From the NCBI GenBank assembly GCA_019677205.1, contig JAAMXY010001049.1:62001-126000 (forward strand): DNA of 64,000 nt, in the 5' to 3' direction. This DNA is from Pinguiococcus pyrenoidosus (lineage: Eukaryota > Sar > Pinguiophyceae > Pinguiochrysidales > Pinguiochrysidaceae). Shown here piece by piece: positions 45,098 to 54,863 of the stretch (the first letter of the stretch is position 1; each line of letters starts with the position of its first letter). The position numbers were made by a program, and so were the translations under genes. The notes beneath the pieces were generated by a model. It had not been told where the DNA came from. It ran no database searches and saw only the letters and a program-made list of their open reading frames with translations.

Positions 45098-47082
45098 TCA
45101 AGTCGACGGCTCGGCTGCAAGGGCTGCGGACCCGATGGCGGTCACCTTCGCTACGTCATCCTGGGTCGCATTCACGGTGGGCAGGCGGCACGTCCGGACC
45201 TTGTCGGTTCTGGACACCAGGCTGAGGATGAACCCGAGCGTCCACTCGACCTCCATGCCGGACAGCTTGAAGGCGTACGTTATTGATCGCGCGTCATCCG
45301 GAATCGCGTACCCGCTGCTGAGCATCTCCACAATCCAGTTCACTTCGACGCAGCGATGGCTCAGCTGGTCCGGCGCGGTGAAGCCGTGCTTCGGGAGCTC
45401 CTTCAGGGTGGCCCAGTTGATCGCGCAGAAGTCGTCGATGATGTTGCGCAGGTCGGTGATGCTTGGGTTAGGCCATCTCTCGATGATCTCGTCGACCTCG
45501 GCGTCTTCCTTGCCTTCGTGCTTGAGCTTCTCCGGCACCAGCGTGAAGACCGCGTTGAGCGCGAAGAAATAGACGCTCATCGCGTAGAACTCCATCCCTC
45601 TCGTAGACGGGACGACAATATCGTCCATCTCGCAAGGGGGGTACTGCTCGCTTGCCAACTTCTTCGGCCGGGCAACGGGCTCCACCGCCTCAAGCGGATG
45701 GCTCGGAGGTCCCAGGTTGACGACGCGCCTCACCCTCTTGCAGCTCTCCCCGAAGACCAGCTTTCTGAGAAGGTCCGAGCACGCTTCCGAGTCGCCTGTC
45801 CCGTGCAAGGCGACGGCTTCCCAGTGCTGCACGTGTCCCCGAAAGCCGCACGGGTTTTGCACGATTGGCAGAGGCTTCCCGTCCGTCTCCGCGGCCGCTG
45901 TCGATCCCAGTTGCGGAGCCTGGTCGGCCTTGTAGTCCTCGGCGAGGAACGCCCAGACCAGCAGGCGGATCTGGTCGACCCCGTAGCCCAGGTAGGAATG
46001 GCTCCAGAAGTTGTCCGTGGACAGTCTATTGGACTTCGAGGAGACGTTGCGAGGCTGGAAGACGATCTGCGAGGATCCGCCTCCCATGTCCAGCGCTCCG
46101 AGCGTGCCATGACTGCGGAACCCCTTGTCCGTCAAGTCCCCGGCGACCCGGTTTGCCAGGTAGTTGACGCTAATGCCGGCGAAGAGCCCCTCGCTGTCGC
46201 CGCTGATGGTGCCAATGTCCGCTCTGTCCAGCGAGAAGGTGAAGTTCTCGTGGGTGCTCACGCCCTCGTAGATCTGGTCGTAGGTCTTCTCTTGGTTCTC
46301 CACGCTCGTGAGTCGCATGCCAGCGGTCGCCTTGATGTAGACTCGCGTCTCGCGGTGAAAGCGCTCCGGAATCAGCGGCTTCGCCTGCATGAAGAGGTCC
46401 ACGAGGTACTCGGTCACCTTCGTCCCCGTGGTCTCCCCGACGTACGCCGACAGCCCTGGCGTTACTTTGGGACCTGCGCACCCGACGAAGGAGACGAAGG
46501 AACGGCGGTCAGCATGGTTCATCCTGTTTCGCTGCTCCAGAGCTTCGGCGCTCCTGGGCGTGGTCCCACCTTTGGTCGGCCGCACTTCAACTGGTTCATC
46601 GCTGTAGGAGATGTTGAACACGAAGAGGCGGGAGCCCGTGCTGCCGCCATCGACCACGATGGCGTACTCGGAGTACGGGTAGCTGCATGGAGGTCGGTCG
46701 CGAATCTGAGGGAGCCGGGAGAAAGGCCGTTAGCATGCACATCGATCTCTCGGATCGCAGGTGAACTGTCGCCAGAAACTCCACGACTTCGCGCGCGGGG
46801 TTGCGCTTTGTCCCCAAAAATTCCGCCGCAGCGACACTCTCGCCACTTCGGCGCTCCTCCCTTCCTCCGATACAAAGCGCCGCACAGCCATTCGCGAAAG
46901 CGCGCGCTCGTTTTTGGGCCTGAAAACTCAAACACCGCCCGGCGCACAAACGACTAGTCCGCGTGTCACGTGTCGCGCGGCTGACGCCGGAGCCTTTTTA
47001 AGCGATCGGCCGTTACCTGAAACGCCCGTCCCGCGCTCAGCGCGCTCACTGCCAGGACGGCAAGCAGACAGCGCCGGTCCAT
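45098..47082 (-). CDS. apyrase / nucleoside triphosphate diphosphohydrolase (GDA1/CD39)
   Basis: Hydrolyses NTP/NDP to NMP in the secretory lumen or outside the cell. Exon 1 (47082-47017) encodes a signal peptide, MDRRCLLAVLAVSALSAGRA, ending FQ. A 311-nt intron leads to exon 2 (46705-45098), in phase 0; 557 aa. The long frame opens at GTG inside conserved region 1 and is not the start. Apyrase conserved regions: ACR1 VVDGGSTGSRLFVF (~39-52), ACR2 IKATAGMRL, ACR3 EGLFAGISVNYL, ACR4 GALDMGGGSSQIVF, and SYLGYGVDQIRLL. There is no C-terminal membrane segment, so the protein is probably soluble and secreted or Golgi-lumenal. Acts in nucleotide salvage or glycosylation support; which cannot be decided here. 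Confidence 0.92.
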
Positions 47083-47746
47083 CGTGGTGGACGGAAGCGC
47101 GCGCCGAAAGGACGCACGAGACTGCGTCGGCGTGCTCTCCGAATTGCCGCCCCAAGCGCGCCTCTAGATCCGTCGAAACGCGCGTCCTTCGCCACTGGTC
47201 CGCCGCGGAAAGGCCTCGAGCGCTTCAGGGGAGCGATGTGCGGAGAGGCAGCGCGACGGGCTCACACGGAGAGGGCGAGCGGCGCCGTCTCAAATTGAGG
47301 GGGTTTTCAGGGCAGCGGCTCATGGGACTGCAATTGAGGTTCCTCGAGATCGCTTGCGTGGCCGTGCTAAGGCGGACTTGTCGCCCACACCACAGATTAA
47401 AATGTCTTGCCACGTCGACAGCTGGCGACATGGGACTTTCAATTATTTCTGAAACATATTCATGTTCTGCACTGCATAACTTGCACGCAAGTATGGCCTT
47501 GATATTGAAAACTCCAATCCCCAAACTAAATATTCAAAAATGGAAACTCCAGCCGAACACGCGCCACTACAGACGACTCCGGCCACTACAGACTACTCCG
47601 GCCACTACAGACCCCCCTCAGCTGACGCCGGCTGGCACCGGCCGTTACGCGTTCCGTTACCAAGGCCTAGTGCCTCGTCTTGGTCAGCTGACCGCCAGAG
47701 TCCGCCCCGAAGGATCGAAGAAAGGCCTCTGGGGCCCGTGCCACCG
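47083..47746. promoter_or_regulatory. divergent spacer with AT island 47395-47545 and 19-bp tandem repeat
   Basis: 664 bp between the apyrase and BART gene starts. AT-rich around 47395-47545. From 47562 to 47614 three tandem copies of GCCACTACAGAC(G/T)ACTCCG follow. No other element is recognised. Confidence 0.45.
47562..47614. repeat. 19-bp tandem repeat, three copies
   Basis: GCCACTACAGAC(G/T)ACTCCG repeated head to tail. The third copy is truncated into a C-run. Confidence 0.9.
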
Positions 47747-48315
47747 ATGTGCGCCGCGGACTACCAGGCCATCACGGTGGACTTCGAAGAGTGCGTCGTG
47801 CCTGGCGTGGTGGCGCGGCTGCTGGACTATCTCCAGGACGATGTCTCAGCGATTGCCGAGGTGCCCCGCTGCTCTGCGCACTCCTGCAAGGGCCTTCCTA
47901 AGCATCGATGGCCAAGCAGGACACGGTAGAGGCCGCCGGCCAGCTTCTTGCTGACAGTGCAGACGAGTACAGCCACTCCTTTGCCGAGAAGGTACGCGGG
48001 TGGCGTGCTCGAAGCTCGAAAAGGCCATGGAACACAGCCTCGTGCAAACACGTAACTTGTTCTCCACACCAAAAGCACGCGGAGTACAAGGCGGCTGTGG
48101 ACAAGCTTCTGGACGAGTTCCTGGCGGGGGAGCAGATCAGCGAGGCCGACTTCATGCGGGTGATGGAGGAGACCTGCCGGACGCAGCCTCTGGCATCCCG
48201 AAGGCTGTCGTCCGTGCTGGCGGCCATGGACTTGGATGCCTTCGCCAGGATTTGCCGAAAGCACAAGGGGGAGTACAAGGCTGCTGTGGATGATGCGGAC
48301 GGTATGGGCCTCTGA
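47747..48315 (+). CDS. BART-domain protein (CFAP36/ARL2BP-like)
   Basis: A small helical-bundle protein of the family that binds ARL2/ARL3 GTPases; CFAP36 and ARL2BP are ciliary members. Three exons: 47747-47860, 47920-47991, 48076-48315, with introns of 59 and 84 nt, all in phase 0; 141 aa. The ATG at 47747 precedes CAADYQAITVDFEECVVPG. The diagnostic part is in exon 3: HAEYKAAVDKLLDEFLAGEQ with ISEADFMRVMEETC, then SSVLAAMDLDAFARICRKHK. These follow the BART pattern (EYxxLVexLLexyLxexGI..eqF..AC ... pvLAaeDF..Fk.mM). Length suits ARL2BP, while sequence is closer to the CFAP36 N-terminal domain, so the paralogue is open. Confidence 0.75.
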
Positions 48316-48465
48316 GAGCAGCGCTGAGACAGGCGTGTGCGCAGATTGTTGGCGCGAACAGCACAACGATGAGAACAAAAAACGCTAAGAACGAATAACG
48401 CTAAGAACGAATATCAACAGTTCTTGGGAGTAACATCACAAGCTCGTCAAAAAGAAAAGAGACCA

Positions 48466-50247
48466 CTACTTGAAGGGATCCTGGCCATCGCCGAATCGAT
48501 CGTCGCTCTTCGGCGTTGCGCTGAGAAAGTTCCAAGAATCCAGCGTCCGAAGGAGCTTGGGCGAGCCTGATCGTCGGTGCGCGTGATGTGTCTCGTCGGA
48601 GACCGAGCGCGTGGCCGCTTCGTGCCCGGTTATGCACGGGACGCGGCAGAGCGGCTGACCGTCCAGGGCTGATCTCAGCAGGGACCCACTTGGCATCGTG
48701 CTATCATGCGCCGGCACCTCCTCCATCAGATCGCCGCTGGGTTCCGCACAGGGCCGCGCAGCTTCCGCCTCATGCTCGCTTTTGCAGAGGCACTCCATGA
48801 GGCCGCACCCCATGCATGCTCGCCTCGTCGCCTTGGGCTCCTCCGAAGCGGATCTCCTACCGCCCCGGGCCTCCCTCGCGGCCTGGGCTTCGTCTTCTAG
48901 GGGCGCGTAGGCGCTTTGGGATTCGAAGGAGTTCCGAACCCTCTCGAGGCCGCTGATCATCCACTTGAGGATTTGGCCCACGGGACATTCATGACCAGCG
49001 CACGTTCTAATCGTCTTCTTTGGATTGTGCGCTCCGTACATCCTGCCCTTCTTCTTCAGCCCCTTGCAGCCGGAGCACAAGGCCCGCTTCGCCTCCGCGC
49101 TGCCTCCAATCTTCGTCCCCGGCGTCACCTTGGGAGGCTCGCAGATGGTGGGCTTCGCTTCGCAGAGGTCCAGACGCGATGCGCTGGATAGCTTTCCCCG
49201 CCCTCTACATGCGGCCTTGCTCTTGCTGGTCGCCCGTGCCGGACAATCGGCGGGCAGCCAGCTGCTACTTCCCCATGCACACGTCGACGCGGGGCAGGGG
49301 TCTCTCTGGGTGTCAAAATTGTAGGACGCAGCCCTCTGAAATCCGCGTACGGAGGTGGTGCGTCGCAACCTAGTCCTATCATCGTCGGCGAACGATCTGT
49401 CCGCGCTCGCGGTCGCCGACGCCGCTGCGGCTGGCCCTGCGCCGGCGCCGGCTCCGGCCGCTACCGCCGACTGGCTGTGGTGCTGCGGGGCGGCCGTCGT
49501 TGCCGAAGGCGGCCGTGACCGTGCCCTTCTTCTTGGGGGCGGCGGTCCCATGGCCCCTCGCGGCTGCGCCGTCTGCACCGCTTCCCTCCCGCGCTCGCCA
49601 TCGTCGGGCTTTCGCGCGTCGATGTGCATCTGGTCCAGCGTGGGCGAGTGCGACTCCCGGGACGTCGCCTGCGACTGCGTCTGCGGCGTCCCCATGGTGA
49701 AGTTGCCGTTGCGGTTGCGCCCGCTGAACACCGCGTAGTAGGGGTCGAGGTAGGCGCCGTGGAGGTAGCAGGACGGCGCGCTGGCGATGGACGACAGCGT
49801 CGGAGACGATTCCGACGTGGCCGGAGACGCGGCAGACGTCGTGCTCGAAGCCGAAGTCTGTGCGTCGCTGTGCTCGTCCCGCTCGCCGCATCCGGCGCCG
49901 GCCTCGCTCGCCCGCGAGCGGCTGAACACGTCCTTAAACATGTCCATGGGGTGGCCGTGCTTGGCGGCCGTGGGCGGATGGGCGGCTCCGGGCACTCGCA
50001 AGTTTGGATACGAAGTGTGCAAGCCGATGCGTCGGCTCTGCTCCAGTCTGCGGTCGTACACGCGCTTCTTGTCCGGGTCCTTGAGCGTCTCGTACGCGTT
50101 CTGGATCTGGCGGAACTTGATGGTGGCCGCCACGCGGTTCTTCGGGTTCTTGTCGGGATGGGTCTCCTGCGCGGCGCGGATGTAGGCCGTCCGGATCTCC
50201 TCGGCCGTGGCGCTCTGCGAAATCTTCAGCAGCCCGTACAGATCCAT
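48466..50247 (-). CDS. DnaJ (Hsp40) domain protein with long disordered tail
   Basis: Single exon, 593 aa, ATG at 50247. An N-terminal J-domain occupies residues 1-70 (MDLYGLLKISQSATAEEIRT, HPD at about 30-32, then KFRQIQNAYETLKDPDKKR), so it can stimulate an Hsp70 ATPase. There is no classical zinc-finger or CTD client domain. The rest is low-complexity: Ser-rich, Gly/Ala-rich (GAGAGAGPAAAASATASA) and Arg-rich. A Cys-containing segment (LCSGCKGLKKKGRM, CAGHECPVGQILKW, later CMGCGLMECLC) might bind metal. It belongs to the J-protein class defined only by the J-domain; the client is unknown. GC-biased repeats give long antisense open frames, which are ignored. Confidence 0.85.
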   Translation of the reverse strand: MDLYGLLKISQSATAEEIRTAYIRAAQETHPDKNPKNRVAATIKFRQIQNAYETLKDPDKKRVYDRRLEQSRRIGLHTSYPNLRVPGAAHPPTAAKHGHPMDMFKDVFSRSRASEAGAGCGERDEHSDAQTSASSTTSAASPATSESSPTLSSIASAPSCYLHGAYLDPYYAVFSGRNRNGNFTMGTPQTQSQATSRESHSPTLDQMHIDARKPDDGERGREAVQTAQPRGAMGPPPPRRRARSRPPSATTAAPQHHSQSAVAAGAGAGAGPAAAASATASADRSFADDDRTRLRRTTSVRGFQRAASYNFDTQRDPCPASTCAWGSSSWLPADCPARATSKSKAACRGRGKLSSASRLDLCEAKPTICEPPKVTPGTKIGGSAEAKRALCSGCKGLKKKGRMYGAHNPKKTIRTCAGHECPVGQILKWMISGLERVRNSFESQSAYAPLEDEAQAAREARGGRRSASEEPKATRRACMGCGLMECLCKSEHEAEAARPCAEPSGDLMEEVPAHDSTMPSGSLLRSALDGQPLCRVPCITGHEAATRSVSDETHHAHRRSGSPKLLRTLDSWNFLSATPKSDDRFGDGQDPFK

Positions 50248-51256
50248 GTGTGGCCGGCGTGCAACTCCCGCCGCACTTTTAAGTCATGCCGGACCGCCGT
50301 CCGACTTTTCAAAGCGCTCGACGCGCGAGGCAGCAGGCGCGTCCGTTTCGCGCGCGCGCCCGCTCGCTTGGGCTGGGGGAGGAGATGGGGCGCTTCGTGC
50401 GCCTCTCGTGCGCCGCCACACGTCAGACGGGGGCCACGATTGGGGCCGCGCCAGATGCGCTGAAGTACAGCGGTTGCAAGAGCGTCGAGACTTTCTCTTT
50501 CGAACGCCGCCGTCGCGGCCTTGCGAGGCTGAAGGATGGGGGCAGCGGGGAGGCTGTCGCGTGAGGGATCGTCATAGGACCCGGCAGCCCAAGCGAAGAA
50601 GCACCCGGAAATCTCCAGATGCGCCCAGAACAGGTGAACCCTGCCAGCGCAGTTGAAGCCTGGATTATAGCCGAGCAATCAGCAGCTCGCTGAGGCCGGC
50701 CTTCAGAGCGGATTGGCTCGCGGACTGGAAGTGACAATGCGGCCTGTGTACGTGGAAAATAGAAAATCACTTTGGACGGTCTTGGAGCATCCGATAGACG
50801 CTCGTGGAAGAAGGCGCCTCGTAAAGTCTCAGCTGACAGCTGTTCTCGACTTCTCGACGCGTCTGCCACTGCTGAACGGAGGCACGGGAAGCCTCCCGAT
50901 TTCATTCGAATTGCACTGCACCCACTGCACATTGCAATGCACAGGTCACAGTTCGAAACAGTGCGCAACGGTGCTGGATTGTGGTCCCGCTGCGCCAGCG
51001 CCGACGCCGCCGACGCGGACAGCCACCCCGTCAGCCGGACACCCACGACCCTCCGGGACGTCCCGAAACCGCGCGCGCCTCCCAAGAGAGCTCAGCTGAC
51101 ACACAAACATAGACACGCACACACAAACACGAGCCTTCCCATACAGTAGTAGTACTTCGAAAGTTAAGTACCCTCCCGCTCGGCCTCGTACACGAAGCCG
51201 CCCTCTCTCCGTCTCTTTGGAAGGCCGCGCTCCGACGCCGGCGGCAGGGCGGTACC
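50248..51256. promoter_or_regulatory. divergent spacer DnaJ / PH-DUF1336 gene
   Basis: 1.0 kb, the second-longest divergent gap. Contains an AT-leaning patch near 50750-50765 and a CA-rich stretch at 51100-51130 (ACACACAAACA-like). The open frames here are GC artefacts. No further element is recognised. Confidence 0.4.
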
Positions 51257-53055
51257 ATGGACACGAACGGCTCCAAGGACAGCTTCGAGACGCCGAAGTC
51301 TCGGCGGTACTCGGACACGAAGTCCCCGATGTCCGATGAGAAGGTGCGCGGGTTGTGGCGCGGTGGCCCCGGAGGCCTACGAAGTCGTCACACGCAGTGC
51401 GCGCGCAGGTGTACGTGCTCCAAGGACCGCTGTACAAACGCCGTGGAGGCCTGGGCAGCATGAGCATCGACCGCTGGCAGCTGCGCTACTTCGCGCTCAG
51501 CGACGACGGCCGCCTCAACTACTATGAGCAGAGCAAGGAAGAGCTGGTGAAGCTGAAGGAGCCGCGCGGCAGCATGCGCCTGGGCCGCTCGTCGTCCTCC
51601 GTGTCCACCGCCAAGTACCCGCAGGCGCCGCACGAGTTCGGCTTCGAGGTGCGCGGGCAGAACGGCGACATCTGGTACATCGCGGGCAAGTCCGACGACG
51701 AGAGGGACGAGTGGGTGCAGAAGATCAGGGAGGTAACGGCCGCGGAGGTGGAAGCGCTTGCGGAGCAGGGCGCCCGGCCGCCGGCGCACTCGGTGCCCAA
51801 GCAGGCGTTGACGGTGAAGACGCTGCTGAGCGATGCGGAGCCCAAGGCCACGGCGCCGCCGCCGCTGCCCACGCCCAAGGCGCTTCCCAAGGCGCCCAAG
51901 AAGATCCAGACGCTTCCGGACGCGGCCAGGCAGGCCGGCAAGCTGGGCGCCGTGCTGGCCTCCGTGACCATGGCTTGCATCTTCGTGCGCTCGCTCACGC
52001 CGGACTCCTTCGTCAAGTTCATCGCCCTCGTCAACACGGGCGTCGCCGTGCTCTTCGCGCGGAACCTCTTCCGGGAAGCCAAGCTGGAGCGCGAGCGGGA
52101 GCTCGCGGCCAAGCGGGAGGCGGATCGCGCCGAGCTGCGCATGGCGCTGGCGGCGAAAGGGCTGACGGACGAGACCGGAGACGTGGTGCCGGTGCTCAAG
52201 GCGGGCTCCACCTTCGAGGAGGCGCCGCACAACGACGACCCGAGCGTGGACCCGCTCGCGGACGGCAAGCGCTTCGTGCACCGGTGGCGGAAAGGCATGG
52301 GCGAGCACTTCCGCGTGCGCCAGCCGGGCTACAGCCAGACGAGGGCCAAGGCGGCCTCGGGGCCCTCGCTCTACGAGTGCGTCGCCATCGACGTGATTCG
52401 CTCCGCGTACCGCCGGGACCACATCGCCTCGGAGATCCAGCTGCCCAAGTGGGACGTCACGGAGACCGGGGATCCGGCGGTGCCGCCGTTCTTCATCATC
52501 AACGTGCAGCTGCCCGAGGAGGCTCCGTCAGTGTTTGCGTCGGCCGGGGATGGGCCGACCGTGTGTTTTGCGATGTGGCTGGCCATCCGGCCGGAGACCG
52601 TGGCGGCTCTCAGGGGGGAGGCGCCGATGATCCCGGGCCTGCGCTGCTTCCAGCGCTGGTGTCGGAACGCGGAGACCGACAGCTCGTGGATGACGCGCTT
52701 CAAGGCGATCGGGGTCATCCAGAATTGGGAAGACGTCGGCTCGAGCTTTGGGTCCTTCTCGGGCAAGGTGGAGAAGCTCAACGGAAAGCCGGTGCTCATC
52801 CGGCGCAACACCAAGATCATTCGGGGGGAGAAGTACATGGAGTACGACGCGAATGTACACAACTTTGGCGTGGTCTCGCGGCAGGCGCTGTGGGCCGTCC
52901 AAGGGCAACTCATGAACATTAGTATGAATCTCGCGTTCCTTATAGAATCGAGAGACGAGGACGAGCTGCCGGAGGTCATCGTCGGGTGCGCGCAGTACTG
53001 CCGCCTGAACCTGTCCCTCGGAGTCGACGTGTTCCACACCTACAAGGAGGCGTAG
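51257..53055 (+). CDS. PH-domain protein with two membrane segments and EDR2-type (DUF1336) C-terminus
   Basis: Exon 1 (51257-51343) and exon 2 (51409-53055) with a 65-nt intron, phase 0; 577 aa. A pleckstrin-homology domain follows the short Ser-rich N-terminus (VYVLQGPLYKRRGGLGS to DEWVQKIREV, ~30-135), which would bind phosphoinositides. Next come a Pro/Ala linker, then a membrane hairpin (LGAVLASVTMACIFVRSL, VKFIALVNTGVAVLFARNLF, ~205-250) and a charged helix. The C-terminal ~240 residues match the EDR2 C-terminal domain (FRVRQPGYSQTRAK, PSLYECVAIDVIRS, FFIINVQLP, RFKAIGVIQNW, YMEYDANVHNF). The START domain of plant EDR2 is absent and the hairpin takes its place. Probably acts at membrane contact sites; inference only. 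Confidence 0.85.
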
Positions 53056-53283
53056 CTTGACGCCATCGTCGCCGTTCCTGCCCACAGGAGCAGAGAAGCT
53101 GGTTGAGAGGTGTCAGTAGGAGGACACGAGGCGCCGAGCGCGCACAGCTCCCGGCCGATGGTGAGGAAGCTCCAGGCGCACCAAGAGAAGGCAAAAGCGT
53201 CTCGCAACGATGAGTAAATAGCCCGACCAGAACTTGCTGCGTGGGTCTCGAGCTCCTTCTTGCCGATCCTGCCGATGCTACCG

Positions 53284-54174
53284 CTACGAAGCGCTCGTCA
53301 CCCGACCGCGCCCGACGTTCATGTACCGGTACGGATCGTACAAGCGGTACCCGTCGGGCAGGTGCTGCCTCGCGATGTCGCAGTCTTCCAGCCACCACGC
53401 CTGGACGCCCTTCGCCGGGTCACTCGGCGTCTCCAGCTCCTTCGCAGCGTCTCCCACGGCAAAGGTCCTCGGAATCCTGTCGTCCAGGCTCCCAAAATCC
53501 GGCAGCTTCGCGGCATCGGGATCGATGCCGAACTCGAAGTGCACGATGCGGCCATAGGCCTCCTTATCTCCGTCCAGCGTGGTGCCTCCGGGTCGGTACG
53601 CTCCGAAGAGCCGCAGGCGTCTGGTGGCCACGAAAGGCCGGTAGTACTTGAGCCGCGTGCGCGTCGTCTTGGACAAGCGGAAGAGCTGCTTTCGAAACAA
53701 GTCGTCGACGTTGTATCCGCGGAGCAGAATCTTGTCGGACGGCTTCTCCAGACCCCACACGTCGTTGAGCACGAAGCGCACCCACTCCAGGCCCCACCAG
53801 ATCGCGCGAGGCACCCAGCGATTCCCATCCGGCCACTGGGCGGCGCGAGAGCCCACGTCGTACACGCAAACGTAAGAGCCCAACGCCAAGCGGAAGAGCA
53901 GCGAGTGGTCCAGCTCGGTCAGAATCTTCTCGAACGCCTGCGCCTCACAATGCGAACTCTGGAGGCGCATGACACCAACAAGCTCCGGCGGAATTCCGCT
54001 CTCGCGAAGCGCGGGAAGCGCTTCCACGCCGTTGGACAAGTTGATCACATGATACACGCTTGCCTTGGGCGCGGACGCACCGAGAGAGTCACACCCATGC
54101 GGCAGGTGGAGACATGCGAGGAACAGGAGAGTACTTGAAAAGGCTTGAAGACGGGGAGACGCGCGGCTCAGCAT
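53284..54174 (-). CDS. unknown protein with N-terminal signal peptide, 296 aa
   Basis: Single exon, ATG at 54174. The N-terminus is a clear signal peptide (AFSSTLLFLACLHLPHGCDS), so the protein enters the secretory route and possibly the plastid by a bipartite leader (SLGASAPKAS follows). The body is well-composed and globular. It contains YHVINLSNGVEALPALRESG, MRLQSSHCEAQAFEKIL, ELDHSLLFRLALGSYVCVYD, WWGLEWVRFVLNDVWG and YNVDDLFRKQLFRLSKTTR. I recall similar sequences only as conserved uncharacterised proteins of photosynthetic eukaryotes, and cannot name the family. No catalytic motif is evident. Divergent from ubiquilin. Confidence 0.75.
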   Translation of the reverse strand: MLSRASPRLQAFSSTLLFLACLHLPHGCDSLGASAPKASVYHVINLSNGVEALPALRESGIPPELVGVMRLQSSHCEAQAFEKILTELDHSLLFRLALGSYVCVYDVGSRAAQWPDGNRWVPRAIWWGLEWVRFVLNDVWGLEKPSDKILLRGYNVDDLFRKQLFRLSKTTRTRLKYYRPFVATRRLRLFGAYRPGGTTLDGDKEAYGRIVHFEFGIDPDAAKLPDFGSLDDRIPRTFAVGDAAKELETPSDPAKGVQAWWLEDCDIARQHLPDGYRLYDPYRYMNVGRGRVTSAS

Positions 54175-54863
54175 GTCTGTGAGCCTGCTCCCTTGTGCCT
54201 TTCTCTCTTCCTCCCTCTCTTGAAGGTTTTGGCGCCAGAAACTTCGACCCGAACTTCAGAACTTCAGAACTTCAGCTTTGAACGCTGAAGACAAGAGTGT
54301 GTTGAAAATGACGTTTGCTATAAATTTTGAATATTATGGTGAAGTATGATATGGAAATGATATCTTCGTAAAAGTTAAAATATTTTTGACATAAAATTTA
54401 TATATATAGTATATTTAAAAAAAACTCTAGACAACGTCTGTTTGCCGCAGGAAAAGCTAGCTCAGTTCGGGGTTCGGGGTTTGCTTCGTTCCATATCGAG
54501 TTGTAAACCCACGCTCTGTCGTGGACACATTTACACCCCAAATCGATATTTAGCGTTTCAGTCTCTCAATAAAATTTTAGAATATATTGTATCGTATTAA
54601 ATCAAATACATAATTTTAATTATTATTTTACCGTACATGTCTCCCAGAAGTTCGAAGACTACGGGGGTTCAGCCCTTTCTTTCGTCCTCTCTTGTGCTTG
54701 TGATCTCCGTTCTTCGGCCTCTCGCGCGCTTGGCAGGCAGGCAGCGGCGCGGTGGCCTCGTCTCGGGCGCAGGCAAGGCGTTCAGCTGCGAGGCATCGCG
54801 TGTGCAGCCCGACTTTCGGGCGGCGTGGGCTGTGCTCCCCGAGTTCTGCGGCGCTCTCCGAAG
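54175..54863. promoter_or_regulatory. divergent spacer with two AT islands
   Basis: 689 bp between two start codons. Strong AT islands at about 54310-54425 (TTTATATATATAG-type) and 54560-54635. A short CTTCAGAA tandem repeat lies at 54252-54275. Probably a bidirectional promoter region. Confidence 0.5.

Noticed and set aside
44734-45120. Minus-strand frame with RARPWDWDGDRVTSWESL
   Set aside because: Opens at TTG, overlaps the apyrase 3' end, lies in a convergent gap, and has no splice partner that I could find.
45356-46957. 533-codon plus-strand frame opposite the apyrase
   Set aside because: Antisense shadow. Composition is low-information (Val/Arg/Leu/His) and it has no motif, while the minus strand has all apyrase conserved regions.
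51388-52422. 344-codon minus-strand frame opposite the PH/DUF1336 gene
   Set aside because: Antisense artefact of high GC; composition is almost only Leu, Arg, Val and His.
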